Assembly: GCF_000737575.1 (NCBI RefSeq)
Contig: NZ_CP006270.1
Coordinates: 1,491,163 to 1,555,162, forward strand
DNA length: 64,000 bases
Reading direction: 5' to 3'
Source of the DNA: Synechococcus sp. KORDI-49
GTDB taxonomy: Bacteria > Cyanobacteriota > Cyanobacteriia > PCC-6307 > Cyanobiaceae
Part shown: piece after piece, positions 45,252-53,991 of the stretch
Layout of the letters: each line of letters begins with the position of its first letter
Position numbering within the stretch: the stretch's first letter is position 1
Program-made: the position numbers and the translations under genes
The notes under the pieces: generated by a model
Database searches by the model: none
What the model was told of the DNA's origin: nothing
The model's input: the letters and a program-made list of their open reading frames with translations, nothing else

Positions 45252-46457
45252 ATGCCCGAAACCCTTTTCAAGGTTGATCTCACCAAGCCAATGGATCAAC
45301 AGGAAATGCCTGGACATAATCGTTGGCATCCTGATATTCCCGCGGTCGCGTCAGTAAATCCAGGCGACATCTTTCGCATTGAGTGCAAAGATTGGACCGA
45401 TGGTCAGATTAAAGATAACGACGACCCGAAAGATATCGCTGATGTCAATCTTGAGGTTGTTCATGTCTTAAGTGGACCAATCTGGGTCAATGGTGCTCAG
45501 CCAGGAGATATCCTGGTGGTCGATATCCTCGAAGTTGGAGCACTTCAAGGAGATGAATGGGGCTTTACTGGAATCTTCGCCAAAGAAAATGGTGGAGGAT
45601 TCCTGACGGATCATTTTCCTAAAGCAGCCAAAGCAATCTGGGATCTGGAAGGGATCTACACGTCCTCTCGCCACATTCCCGGAGTTCGTTTCGCTGGCAT
45701 CACCCACCCAGGCCTGATCGGCTGTGCTCCCTCCATGGAGCTGCTTCAGGAGTGGAACCGCCGAGAAACCGAGCTGGTTCAGACCGCTCCAGACCGCAGA
45801 ACCTACGGGGCTGGACTCTCAGGAACGGAACCTGTTCTGGCAGCTCTGCCGAATCCAAACAGTGCCATTCTCGGGAACGTTGCCTCTGGGGATTTCGAAA
45901 GGATTGCCAACGAGGCAGCTCGAACTGTTCCTCCTCGCGAACATGGAGGAAACTGCGACATCAAAAATCTGACGAAAGGGACACGCATCTATTTCCCTGT
46001 GTATGTCGAGGGTGCGAAGCTCTCCATGGGTGACATTCACTTTTCTCAAGGTGATGGTGAAATTTCATTCTGTGGCGCCATCGAGATGTCTGGATATCTC
46101 GATCTTCATGTTGAGCTGATCAAAGGCGGAATGGCTAAATATGGGATGGTCAATCCTATGTTCAAGACAAGCCCTGTTGAACCTCACTACTCTGACTATC
46201 TGGTTTTCGAAGGGATTTCAGTCGATGAATTCGAAGGCAAGCAATACTATATGGATGTACATATCGCCTATCGCAGAGCCTGCCTCAACGCAATTGAATA
46301 CCTGAAAAAGTTTGGCTACACAGGTGAACAGGCTTACCTTTTGCTGAGCTGCGCCCCAGTCGAAGGACGAATCAGCGGAATCGTCGATATTCCAAACGCA
46401 TGCTGCACTCTCGCCATACCAACGTCGATCTTCGACAAGGACATTCTTCCATGTTAA
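45252..46457 (+). CDS. fmdA: Acetamidase/formamidase family protein
   Basis: Formamidase of the FmdA/AmdA family, unrelated in fold to AmiF, that releases ammonia from formamide or short amides. ATG 45252 gives 401 residues with the typical start PETLFKVDLTKPMDQQEMPG and HNRWHPDIP. The frame extends twelve codons upstream. Characteristic segments are NPGDIFRIECKDWTDGQI, HVLSGPIWVNGAQPGDIL, HPGLIGCAPS, REHGGNCDIKNLTKGT and MGDIHFSQGDGEISFCGAIE, which include conserved acidic and His residues. CAPVEGRISGIVDIPNAC closes the protein. FmdB follows 39 bases later. Confidence 0.92.
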   Translation: MPETLFKVDLTKPMDQQEMPGHNRWHPDIPAVASVNPGDIFRIECKDWTDGQIKDNDDPKDIADVNLEVVHVLSGPIWVNGAQPGDILVVDILEVGALQGDEWGFTGIFAKENGGGFLTDHFPKAAKAIWDLEGIYTSSRHIPGVRFAGITHPGLIGCAPSMELLQEWNRRETELVQTAPDRRTYGAGLSGTEPVLAALPNPNSAILGNVASGDFERIANEAARTVPPREHGGNCDIKNLTKGTRIYFPVYVEGAKLSMGDIHFSQGDGEISFCGAIEMSGYLDLHVELIKGGMAKYGMVNPMFKTSPVEPHYSDYLVFEGISVDEFEGKQYYMDVHIAYRRACLNAIEYLKKFGYTGEQAYLLLSCAPVEGRISGIVDIPNACCTLAIPTSIFDKDILPC

Positions 46458-46496
46458 ACACTATCTACTTATTCATTATTCACTAATACCAGCAAC

Positions 46497-46781
46497 ATGC
46501 CTGTCTACGAATATTCCTGCCAATCTGGTGAATGTGACACCTATGAAGTATGGCGATCTATTGATCAACGTGCCATCCAAACAGAATGTCCTACCTGTGG
46601 CAGTGAAGGGAAGAGGGTTTTCAATCCACCCATGATGTTATCCTCTTCAATTCGATTGAAAGTAGAAGCAAAGGAACCGAAACTTATCAGTAAGAAAAAC
46701 TCATCCCGCGCATCTGAGGCCACCAAACCTCGACTACGCACAAACGATTCACGTCCTTGGATGTTGAATCGAGGTTGCTGA
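46497..46781 (+). CDS. fmdB: FmdB-type zinc-ribbon regulatory protein
   Basis: A 94-residue protein beginning PVYEYSCQSGECDTYEVWRS and continuing TECPTCGSEGKRVFNPPMM. The two cysteine pairs form the zinc ribbon of the FmdB family, which was first described beside fmdA as a possible regulator of formamidase expression. The basic tail (EPKLISKKNSSR, RLRTNDSRP) could bind nucleic acid. Direct evidence of its role is absent here; linkage to fmdA and the downstream bidirectional terminator suggests fmdA-fmdB is one operon. Confidence 0.88.
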   Translation: MPVYEYSCQSGECDTYEVWRSIDQRAIQTECPTCGSEGKRVFNPPMMLSSSIRLKVEAKEPKLISKKNSSRASEATKPRLRTNDSRPWMLNRGC

Positions 46782-46797
46782 AAAGAATCGGCACATT

Positions 46798-46842
46798 AAA
46801 AAGGGGGGATGTGATCATAATGATCGCATCCCCCCTTTTTTT
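46798..46842. terminator. Bidirectional intrinsic terminator between fmdB and urtE
   Basis: The arms run 46798-46816 and 46822-46840 with a five-base loop. Nineteen pairs form with a single G-T wobble. An A-run leads in and a T-run leads out, so it can stop transcription from fmdB (+) and from urtE (-). Confidence 0.95.
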
Positions 46843-46849
46843 GCACTCA

Positions 46850-47596
46850 TTAAACTGTAAGGAATTCTCCAATCACTTGATCAGACAATTGAGACGTCGG
46901 GCCACTCGAAACAATACCACCGCGTTGCATTGCATAATAAAAACTGGACTGCTTAACAAAATGAAGATGCTGCTCAACAAGAAGAACACTGATGCCTGTT
47001 TCATCAATGATGCGCTTGACAGCACGTTCGATATCAAGAATGATCGAAGGCTGAATCCCTTCAGTCGGTTCGTCTAACAAAAGAAGTTTTGGCTTACCAA
47101 GCAGTGCACGTGCAATGGCAAGTTGTTGCTGCTGACCTCCACTGAGATCACCGCCACGACGATTCAAAAACTGCTCCAGGATAGGAAAGAGTTCAAAGAC
47201 AATCGGGTCAATATGCCGATTTCGTCCCATCCCACCAGGGAGTGATTCCATCCCAATCAGAAGATTCTCACGAACCGTGATTCGGGGAATGATATCTCGA
47301 CCTTGAGAAACATAACCAATTCCTCCCCTGGCACGTTTATAGGGAGGTTGATTTGTCAACATTTTTCCATCGTATTCAATCGAACCAGATCGTTGCTCAA
47401 GAAGACCAATGATCGTCTTCAGAAAGGTTGTCTTTCCCACTCCATTACGACCGATCAAACAAATCATTTCCCCCTCAGGGATATGCAGGTCAACATTTCT
47501 GAGAATGTGACTCTCACCGTAATACACATTCAAGCCGCTAGCTCGAAGAATAGTTTTTGTGGAGCTGGGATGCGCGGTGGTTGTAGTTTGTACCAT
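46850..47596 (-). CDS. urtE: Urea ABC transporter ATP-binding protein UrtE
   Basis: One of two ATPases of the high-affinity urea importer. The 248 residues show LNVYYGESHILRNVDLHIPE near the N-terminus, Walker A GRNGVGKTT, the Q-loop GYVSQGRDIIPRITVREN, signature LSGGQQQQLAIARALL, Walker B LLLLDEPTEG and switch VEQHLHF. The QGRDIFP-like Q-loop separates UrtE from the branched-chain amino acid ATPase LivF. It is last in the urtABCDE series, 34 bases after urtD, and ends a few bases from the shared terminator. Confidence 0.95.
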   Translation of the reverse strand: MVQTTTTAHPSSTKTILRASGLNVYYGESHILRNVDLHIPEGEMICLIGRNGVGKTTFLKTIIGLLEQRSGSIEYDGKMLTNQPPYKRARGGIGYVSQGRDIIPRITVRENLLIGMESLPGGMGRNRHIDPIVFELFPILEQFLNRRGGDLSGGQQQQLAIARALLGKPKLLLLDEPTEGIQPSIILDIERAVKRIIDETGISVLLVEQHLHFVKQSSFYYAMQRGGIVSSGPTSQLSDQVIGEFLTV

Positions 47597-47630
47597 GGTT
47601 CTTCAGAGATTGGCAAATTAAATAATGACG

Positions 47631-48374
47631 TTATTCGGATTGACCGAGATAAACCTCAATCACTTTTGGATCAGACTTCACTTCGTCGAGTGAACCTTCC
47701 GTCAACAACTGCCCTTGATGCAACACAGTGACTGGTGCGGCAAGATCACGAATAAACTCCATATCATGCTCAATGACCACCACGGTATGTTCACCTGCAA
47801 GGGATTTAATCAGTTCAGCTGTTTTGTTCGTCTCTTCATCGGTCAAGCCGGCCACTGGCTCATCCAGAAGAATGATGTCTGGAGATTGAGCAACAAGCAT
47901 TGAGATCGCAAGCCATTGCTTTTGACCATGAGACAGGGAACCGGCCAAGACCTTGGCGTAAGGAGCAAGGCCCACATAATCCATCAAGCGATAGACCTCA
48001 TCTTTAGCCGTATTATTCAGCTTTTCAAACATCAGACTGAATGGCATCTTGCTCGGTGAAGCAGCCAACTCAAGATTTCTGGAGACCGAAAGATTTTCAA
48101 ACACACGAGGTGTCTGAAACTTTCGACCAACACCTAACCTTGAAATCTTCTGTTCCGACAAACCAATAATGCTGGAACCTCTCAGGGAGACTGAGCCTTT
48201 GGTTGGCTTAACCTTTCCAGTGATGACATCTAGAAAAGTTGTTTTACCAGCGCCATTGGGTCCAATGATTGACCTTAGTTCACCATGCTCCAGAGAGATG
48301 GAGAGATCAGTCAATGCAAAGAAACCATCAAAATCAACGCTGACATCATTTAATTCAAGAATTGGTGTTGACAT
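47631..48374 (-). CDS. urtD: Urea ABC transporter ATP-binding protein UrtD
   Basis: The second ATPase of the urea importer, 247 residues. It has NDVSVDFDGFFALTDLSISL, Walker A GPNGAGKTT with FLDVITGKVKPTKG, the Q-loop GRKFQTPRVFENLSV, signature SLSHGQKQWLAISMLVAQ, Walker B IILLDEPVAG and the H-switch VVIEHDMEF. The LSHGQKQWL form of the signature is typical of UrtD. LivG is the closest other family. It pairs with UrtE on the cytoplasmic side of the UrtB/UrtC channel. It lies 50 bases after urtC. Confidence 0.95.
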   Translation of the reverse strand: MSTPILELNDVSVDFDGFFALTDLSISLEHGELRSIIGPNGAGKTTFLDVITGKVKPTKGSVSLRGSSIIGLSEQKISRLGVGRKFQTPRVFENLSVSRNLELAASPSKMPFSLMFEKLNNTAKDEVYRLMDYVGLAPYAKVLAGSLSHGQKQWLAISMLVAQSPDIILLDEPVAGLTDEETNKTAELIKSLAGEHTVVVIEHDMEFIRDLAAPVTVLHQGQLLTEGSLDEVKSDPKVIEVYLGQSE

Positions 48375-48424
48375 AGCTTAAACAGTGTTGGTTGACATGA
48401 AAGCGAAGGTTGACCAAGAAAAGA

Positions 48425-49546
48425 TTATTGAGATTGAGTCGTATAACCCTCATCCATTTCTAGCTTTGGGTATGTTGAAGATTTCTTTGCAATTCCAAAG
48501 GCTGCCATCATCGATGTAAATCCGCCATTCTTAAACCATCCATAAATGCCATCAGGCATCAACACAACCACAAAGATGAACAAGCCACCCTGCACAAACA
48601 ACCAGGCTTCAGGCAGCGCTTCACTAACCAGACTTCGCAAATAATTGACTAAAACAGCACCAATAATCGGTCCGATCAATGTTCCACGACCACCAACAGC
48701 AACCCAAATCACCATTTCAATGGACATTGAAATGGCCATATATTGAGGTGAAACAATACCTGACTGAACTGTATAAAGTGCCCCAGAGATACCAGCTAAG
48801 GCGCCAGCAACCAGAAAGACAATGACTTTGAATGGGACTGGATTAAAACCACTGAAACGCAAACGCGCCTCATCGTCTCTGATACCGATCAAAGCATCAC
48901 CGAAACGTCCGCTGGTCAGAAACTTACAAAGAAGGTAGGCAAACGGCAGAATTATAAGAGTGATTCGATAAAACATGAGTTGAGCATCGTCTGAGCCCAC
49001 AATCATTCCGAATATCTCAGTGGTGCTAGTTTTAAGACCATTTGTTCCATTAACGAGCTTCTGCTGTCCATTGAAGAAATGGTAAAAAACCATCAAGGAT
49101 GCTTGGGTGATAATGGAGAAATAAACTCCCTTGATGCGGTTTCTAAAAATTAGATATCCAACAAGACCAGCTACCACAGCAGGAATCAACCAAATAGCGA
49201 TCAGTGTCCAGGGGAATGACCAGAATGGTTGCCAGAAAAATGGGAGGTTATCAACACCGTAATTCTCGAAGAACTTTGGTAGTCCATTGGCTCCCGTGGT
49301 GAAATCATTATTGGTCACCAACAGAAGATGCATGGCTATGGCATAACCACCCAAGGCAAAAAAGATACCTTGACCCAGGCTGAGAAGTCCGGTGTATCCC
49401 CAGATAAGATCAATGCCTAAAGCAACGATAGCTAGAGAAAAATACCTTCCAAAAAGATTGAGGCGGAACTGTGAAAGAATCGTCGGTAGAACAAAGAATG
49501 CGAAGGCTAGAAGAAGCCAGGGAAGCAGCTTTTTGAAAATTTTCAT
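48425..49546 (-). CDS. urtC: Urea ABC transporter permease UrtC
   Basis: Inner-membrane permease of 373 residues with about ten hydrophobic segments and the LivM-type motif GYTGLLSLGQGIFFALGGYA. The cytoplasmic coupling region reads GDALIGIRDDEARLRFSGFN. The N-terminus KIFKKLLPWLLLAFAFFVLP is the first membrane span. LYTVQSGIVSPQYMAISMSI and VAVGGRGTLIGPIIGAVLVN near the end are typical of urea and branched-chain amino acid permeases. It forms the channel with UrtB, whose gene ends 20 bases upstream. Confidence 0.94.
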   Translation of the reverse strand: MKIFKKLLPWLLLAFAFFVLPTILSQFRLNLFGRYFSLAIVALGIDLIWGYTGLLSLGQGIFFALGGYAIAMHLLLVTNNDFTTGANGLPKFFENYGVDNLPFFWQPFWSFPWTLIAIWLIPAVVAGLVGYLIFRNRIKGVYFSIITQASLMVFYHFFNGQQKLVNGTNGLKTSTTEIFGMIVGSDDAQLMFYRITLIILPFAYLLCKFLTSGRFGDALIGIRDDEARLRFSGFNPVPFKVIVFLVAGALAGISGALYTVQSGIVSPQYMAISMSIEMVIWVAVGGRGTLIGPIIGAVLVNYLRSLVSEALPEAWLFVQGGLFIFVVVLMPDGIYGWFKNGGFTSMMAAFGIAKKSSTYPKLEMDEGYTTQSQ

Positions 49547-49566
49547 GGAAAATGAAAACGCAAAGA

Positions 49567-50724
49567 TCAGGATTCGACGGATCGGCCCTTCTGAGGGAAC
49601 ATCCCAGTTGGCTTAAATTGAAGGAACGAAATAATAAAGATAAAGATCAGCACATAGGACATACTCGTTGTTGCGAAGAACTCAATGACAGCAGCAGGAG
49701 CAGCTGGTATGTCTGGGAAAGCAATCAGAATGGCGCCGGATCCAATGATGGATTGAATGATTCCAAGCATCATCGAAGCAATCACAGTGCCGACAAGATT
49801 TCCCACCCCTCCCAGAACAATAACCATGAAGCAGGAAACGATATAGGCAGCACCGAGATTGGGACCCACGGAGCCAAGCAAGGTAATCGCACTCCCAGCC
49901 ACACCAGCCAGGCCAGACCCAATGCCAAAGGTGATGCTATCGACGCTGTCAGTGGGAATACCGAGGCAATTGCTCATCTGACGATTTTGAGTCACCGCAC
50001 GGATGCGTAATCCCCAGACACTCTTTGTAAGAAACCATGCCACAAAACCAAGCAGCAGAGCAGAGAGGATAATGATGAAGATTCGAATACCCGGCAACTC
50101 AATCCCCGCAATCGAACCCCAGCTTCCTTGCAACCATTTCGGGGCCGTCACATCAATATTTCGAGGCCCGAACCAAGCTTTAGAAAGTGGTTTAGAAGCT
50201 GACATCGCAGTGATTGAAACGAAACCAATCACTGATGCCACAACCCAGACGAGTCCTGAAAGATAGGGATAGAACGAAGCGCTCTTGAGTTTTGTAGGCG
50301 AGAAACGCTGAAAGCAATAACCAAGAATGATGGCAACTAATATCCCTACAACCATACTTGTTGAAACACTACGAATGAATTGAATCAGAACGAGGCTGAC
50401 ACCCCACGTAGCGAGCAATGTTTCAAGAGGTCGCCCATATAGCTGTCGTATTAATGTTCTTTCCAGAAGAACTCCAACGAAGCCGGTGATGACGAAGGCA
50501 AAAACGAGCGCAAAAAGATAATAAAGTTGGAAAATGCCTTCGCCGAGTGGCTTGAACATATTTTGTGTGACAAAAGTCACATAAGCTCCAACCATCATCA
50601 ACTCGCCATGAGCGAGATTAATCACTCCCATCAAACCAAAAACGATGGCCAGGCCTGTCGCTGCGAGAAGCAGTACTGACCCGATGCTGAGCCCATCAAG
50701 GAGCTGTGAAAAAATTAATTCCAT
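49567..50724 (-). CDS. urtB: Urea ABC transporter permease UrtB
   Basis: LivH-type inner-membrane permease, 385 residues, about nine hydrophobic segments. The N-terminal LDGLSIGSVLLLAATGLAIV with GLMGVINLAHGELMMVGAY is the family signature. RAVTQNRQMSNCLGIPTDSV is the cytoplasmic coupling loop, and GVGNLVGTVIASMMLGIIQS follows. The extra central membrane stretch (GYCFQRFSPTKL to SITAMSASKPLSK) is longer than in LivH, as in urea permeases. It is separated from urtA by a hairpin with a T-run, so its expression may be lower than that of the binding protein. Confidence 0.94.
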   Translation of the reverse strand: MELIFSQLLDGLSIGSVLLLAATGLAIVFGLMGVINLAHGELMMVGAYVTFVTQNMFKPLGEGIFQLYYLFALVFAFVITGFVGVLLERTLIRQLYGRPLETLLATWGVSLVLIQFIRSVSTSMVVGILVAIILGYCFQRFSPTKLKSASFYPYLSGLVWVVASVIGFVSITAMSASKPLSKAWFGPRNIDVTAPKWLQGSWGSIAGIELPGIRIFIIILSALLLGFVAWFLTKSVWGLRIRAVTQNRQMSNCLGIPTDSVDSITFGIGSGLAGVAGSAITLLGSVGPNLGAAYIVSCFMVIVLGGVGNLVGTVIASMMLGIIQSIIGSGAILIAFPDIPAAPAAVIEFFATTSMSYVLIFIFIISFLQFKPTGMFPQKGRSVES

Positions 50725-50737
50725 CAGTACATGGGGT

Positions 50738-50769
50738 AAAAAAAAGGGGCCACAAGTTTATTGTGGCCC
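50738..50769 (-). terminator. Terminator/attenuator between urtA and urtB
   Basis: On the minus strand, GGGCCACAA and TTGTGGCCC (plus-strand 50747-50769) pair over nine bases with a five-base loop, followed by a run of eight T residues (plus-strand 50738-50745). It lies 28 bases after the urtA stop and before urtB. Partial read-through would give more UrtA than permease. Confidence 0.88.
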
Positions 50770-50797
50770 ACTATTCAAATGAGTTCAGACGTAACGA

Positions 50798-52108
50798 TCA
50801 CATCTTGAACTTTCCGGCGTCAGGACGATCGAGCGTCCAGTCGCACTTGTAACCCTTGGTCTCAGGAACGTACTGGTTCCAGGTAATGGGAGGAACGGGA
50901 GTCTTGCTATCCCAGAGAATCTCGAACTGGCCATTCTCCTTGGCTTCACCAATCCGCACAGTCTGCGAGATGTGGTGGTTGGGATACATCTCAATCGGAC
51001 CCTGAGGAGCATCAAGCTTGATGCCGATCAGTGCGTTCCGCACTGCATCAAGATCCTCATACGTGCCGGCCTTCTCAACAGCAGCCTTCCAGAGGTAAAC
51101 CATGTTGTAAGCCGACTCCATAGGATCGTTCGTCACACGATCGTCACCGTACTCAGCAAGGAATGCTGCGTTGAAGGTGTTGGAGGCTTCAGTACCGAGG
51201 GACATGAAGTAGTTCCAGGCTGCGTAGGTGCCGCCCACATACTCAGGTCCAATCTGACGGATCTCCTCCTCAGCGATGGAGAAGGACATGATCGGGTACT
51301 TGTCAGGAGTGATTCCTGCTGCCTTGAACTGCTTGAACAGGGCAACGTTGGAATCGCCATTCAGAGTGTTGATGATGATTCCACCATCAGGGAACTCTTT
51401 CTTGATCTTGGCGATGATGGGCGCCACCTCAGTGTTGCCGAGAGGGATGTAGTCCTCACCGACCGTCTCACCACCCAGGCTCTTGACCTGCTCTTTGATG
51501 ATGGTGTTAGCAGTTCTGGGATAAACGTAGTCAGAACCGACCAGGTAGACCTTCTTGCCGTACTTGTCGGCGAACTGCTCAAACAGCCAATCAACTGCAG
51601 GCTCAGCTTGCTGGTTCGGAACAGCGCCGGTGTAGAAGATGTTCTTGGAGCACTCCTGGCCTTCGTACTGAATCGGGTAGAAGAGGAAATGATCCTTGGC
51701 TTCATAAACCGGAAGCATTGCTTTCCGACTAGCCGATGTCCAGCCGCCGAACACAACGGCAACCTTGTCGGCGTCGATCAGCTTCTGAGACTTCTCTGCG
51801 AAGGTGGGCCAATCCGAGGCACCATCTTCGGAGGTGTAGGTGATCTTGTAGCTCTTGCCGTCGACCTTGACACCGCCGGCTTCATTGATTTCCTTGATCG
51901 CCATCTCCTCGACTTCTTTCAGAGTCGTTTCGGAGATCGCCATCGTTCCGCTCAGGGAATGAAGGATGCCAACCTTGATTTCACCATCAAAGTCGCTACC
52001 ACCACCACCAGCGGAATCATCGCTGCCACCGCCACAGGCGGTCATCGTGACTCCCACTGTCGTGGCCGCGAATGCAGCGAGCAGACGCTTCGTAAACGTT
52101 GAATTCAT
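50798..52108 (-). CDS. urtA: Urea ABC transporter substrate-binding lipoprotein UrtA
   Basis: Periplasmic urea-binding protein of the branched-chain amino acid / amide type. ATG 52108 gives 436 residues; a GTG four codons upstream is possible. The signal FTKRLLAAFAATTVGVTMTA ends in a lipobox (MTAC) and a Gly/Ser-rich tether follows. The mature part begins IKVGILHSLSGTMAISE, then GGWTSASRKAMLPVYE and YPIQYEGQECSKNIFYTGA, which matches urea-specific rather than leucine-specific binding proteins. MYPNHHISQTVRIGE lies near the end. An NtcA-like promoter precedes the gene, and the downstream terminator separates it from urtB. Confidence 0.96.
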   Translation of the reverse strand: MNSTFTKRLLAAFAATTVGVTMTACGGGSDDSAGGGGSDFDGEIKVGILHSLSGTMAISETTLKEVEEMAIKEINEAGGVKVDGKSYKITYTSEDGASDWPTFAEKSQKLIDADKVAVVFGGWTSASRKAMLPVYEAKDHFLFYPIQYEGQECSKNIFYTGAVPNQQAEPAVDWLFEQFADKYGKKVYLVGSDYVYPRTANTIIKEQVKSLGGETVGEDYIPLGNTEVAPIIAKIKKEFPDGGIIINTLNGDSNVALFKQFKAAGITPDKYPIMSFSIAEEEIRQIGPEYVGGTYAAWNYFMSLGTEASNTFNAAFLAEYGDDRVTNDPMESAYNMVYLWKAAVEKAGTYEDLDAVRNALIGIKLDAPQGPIEMYPNHHISQTVRIGEAKENGQFEILWDSKTPVPPITWNQYVPETKGYKCDWTLDRPDAGKFKM

Positions 52109-52155
52109 AAAGAAAGACACACGGTGGATGAGACCGCCATGAGGGCGACCATGGG

Positions 52156-52197
52156 ACCGTATGAACCGACTTGGACCCGCTTTGTATCGACAATAAC
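52156..52197 (-). promoter_or_regulatory. NtcA-type promoter of urtA
   Basis: On the minus strand GTT-N8-TAC occupies plus-strand 52197-52184, one base off the GTA-N8-TAC consensus. Exactly 22 bases further is TACGGT (52161-52156), fitting the TAN3T -10 form of class II NtcA-activated promoters. Transcription would start about 40 bases before ATG 52108. Confidence 0.7.
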
Positions 52198-52225
52198 ATT
52201 TTGGGAATTGCCGCGATTCGTTGAC

Positions 52226-52828
52226 TTAATTCGGTAGCTGTTGCAACACAAATGCCTCCACGCTCTCGAGGCCTTCTCCGGTTTGAAGGTTTGTGAAACA
52301 CCAGGGGCGATCACCACGCATCCGCTTGGTGTCATGCTCCATGACCACAAGATCTGCACCCACCATTGATGCCAGATCGATTTTGTTGATCACCAAAAGG
52401 TCCGAACGGGTGATACCAGGCCCTCCCTTCCGTGGAATTTTGTCTCCAGCAGCCACATCGATGACATAGATGCAGAGATCGACCAGTTCCGGACTGAAAC
52501 TGGCGGCGAGGTTGTCACCACCGCTTTCCACCAGCACAAGATCAAGACCCGGAAACTGAGCCTCAAGCTCCGCCACTGCAGCTCGGTTGATCGAGCAGTC
52601 CTCTCGGATCGCCGTGTGCGGGCAACCGCCGGTCTCAACGCCTCGGATCCGTTCAGGCTCCAGAGCACCAGCCCGCGTCAGAAACTGGGCATCCTCCTGG
52701 GTGTAGATGTCGTTGGTAACGACAGCGAGCTGAAGCTGATCACGCAGGCGGCGGCACAACGCTTCCACCAGCGCTGTCTTTCCTGAACCAACCGGGCCGG
52801 CGACTCCTAAACGCAGCTTGCTGCTCAT
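52226..52828 (-). CDS. ureG: Urease accessory GTPase UreG
   Basis: Nickel-delivery GTPase for urease maturation, 200 residues. It has the P-loop [18 protein letters not shown], the [14 protein letters not shown] segment, the nickel-binding CPH motif in [32 protein letters not shown], and the guanine-specificity motif VINKIDLA. It acts with UreF and UreD on apo-urease in the cytoplasm. The start codon overlaps the ureF stop, so ureE-ureF-ureG is a translationally coupled unit running opposite to ureDABC. No His-rich N-terminus is present. Confidence 0.97.
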   Translation of the reverse strand: MSSKLRLGVAGPVGSGKTALVEALCRRLRDQLQLAVVTNDIYTQEDAQFLTRAGALEPERIRGVETGGCPHTAIREDCSINRAAVAELEAQFPGLDLVLVESGGDNLAASFSPELVDLCIYVIDVAAGDKIPRKGGPGITRSDLLVINKIDLASMVGADLVVMEHDTKRMRGDRPWCFTNLQTGEGLESVEAFVLQQLPN

Positions 52829-53499
52829 CAGCTTCGAAACAGGCGTGAATAGAGCTCAGCATGGGCGAGCTGCGCCTGCCCGACACCGACACCACCACTC
52901 CACAACGTCCGAGGATCACGATCAAGCAGCTGCTCAGCCTGATCGGCGATCAAGGGAAGCGCTCTTTGCTGCAGCACCTGGGCCCGGGACGGACCCAACG
53001 GCAACAACCTGACCGCTGCACTGAGCTGATTGGCTACCCAGCTGTAGAGGTAACCCTGCACCATTTCTCTGTCTGAGAGCTTCAAAGCCCTCGCGGCCCA
53101 GGCCCATGACGCCGGCCAGGCCAGAGATAAAGGAGCCGGCAGGGAATGGCCCATCTCTGCCAACAACAGCAGCAAGGACTGACCCATCTGACGATGCTGC
53201 GCGCGCAGCTCGGCGGCATCACGCGTCGCCAGGAGCCAGCCGTCCAGATTCAACAGACGCTGGCGCGCCGCAGCATCCCCACGCCGAACCCAGGCCGAGC
53301 AGTCATCGGCGAGAGTCACCAGCGACGCTGCCTCCAGCCGCAGGGAGCCCCTGGTCAGCTCTGCCTCCAGCCAGCCCTCGAGAGCCCTTTCGTCCGCGAG
53401 CATGCCGGCCTGAATCTGCACTTCCAGGCCCTCGGAATAACTGAATCCTCCGACCGGTAAAGCCGGACTCACCAGCTGAAGCAGGGCAAGCGATGTCAT
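52828..53499 (-). CDS. ureF: Urease accessory protein UreF
   Basis: All-helical urease chaperone that bridges UreD and the GTPase UreG. ATG 53499 is used (223 residues, [20 protein letters not shown]), because it overlaps the ureE stop and matches the family N-terminus. The frame continues farther upstream. The [12 protein letters not shown] motif is the family hallmark. [18 protein letters not shown] and the C-terminal LYSRLFRS also fit, the C-terminal residues being those that contact UreG in known complexes. Confidence 0.94.
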   Translation of the reverse strand: MTSLALLQLVSPALPVGGFSYSEGLEVQIQAGMLADERALEGWLEAELTRGSLRLEAASLVTLADDCSAWVRRGDAAARQRLLNLDGWLLATRDAAELRAQHRQMGQSLLLLLAEMGHSLPAPLSLAWPASWAWAARALKLSDREMVQGYLYSWVANQLSAAVRLLPLGPSRAQVLQQRALPLIADQAEQLLDRDPRTLWSGGVGVGQAQLAHAELYSRLFRS

Positions 53500-53957
53500 C
53501 CGTGCTGATGCACTCCATAAGCACCCGCCTCCGGAGCGAACGACCGAACGCACCGACTCAGTTTGAGACCTCGGCTCTTCAGCAGATCGGCGAGGACGGA
53601 ATCATCCAGCAAGAACAGCTCCTGCTGATGAAGCTCGAGGGCAACATGGCGATTGCCCAGGTGGTAAACGGCCTGCATCAACTCCAGTGGAGTCGCGGCC
53701 TGCACCCGCAGCAACGCCTCGGGTGCCGCTGTCACCTCCACCCGCGTGATTCCATCAGCATCACAGAGTTGATCTCCGGGCTGGAGCGATTGGTCCCGCG
53801 GCAACTGCAGCAGCACCTCCCGGCCGCAGACCGTGCGGCGACGACCTCGCAGCACCGTTCTTTCATCAGCCGTCAGGGGTAATCGCAGATCTGGCTTCAA
53901 GGAATTGGGAGCGAGGCGCTGCTCCAGCACAAGCACCGATTCCGTCACCCATCCCAT
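53496..53957 (-). CDS. ureE: Urease accessory nickel chaperone UreE
   Basis: A metallochaperone that hands nickel to the urease complex, 153 residues from ATG 53957. The N-terminal peptide-binding domain includes RLPLTADERTVLRGRRRTVC, and the metal-binding domain includes MQAVYHLGNRHVALELHQQE, with the conserved interface His, and FLLDDSVLADLLKSRGLKL. The C-terminus ends GAYGVHQHG, only two histidines, not the long His-rich tail seen in Klebsiella UreE. It is 34 bases from the divergent ureD start. Confidence 0.92.
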   Translation of the reverse strand: MGWVTESVLVLEQRLAPNSLKPDLRLPLTADERTVLRGRRRTVCGREVLLQLPRDQSLQPGDQLCDADGITRVEVTAAPEALLRVQAATPLELMQAVYHLGNRHVALELHQQELFLLDDSVLADLLKSRGLKLSRCVRSFAPEAGAYGVHQHG

Positions 53958-53991
53958 CCCGATTGGTTGGGAGCCTGCCCAGCAGCAGCGG

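Noticed and set aside
50972-52102. Plus-strand open frame of about 376 codons opposite urtA
   Set aside because: It is a shadow of urtA codon bias; the product has no recognisable domain and urtA is intact on the other strand.
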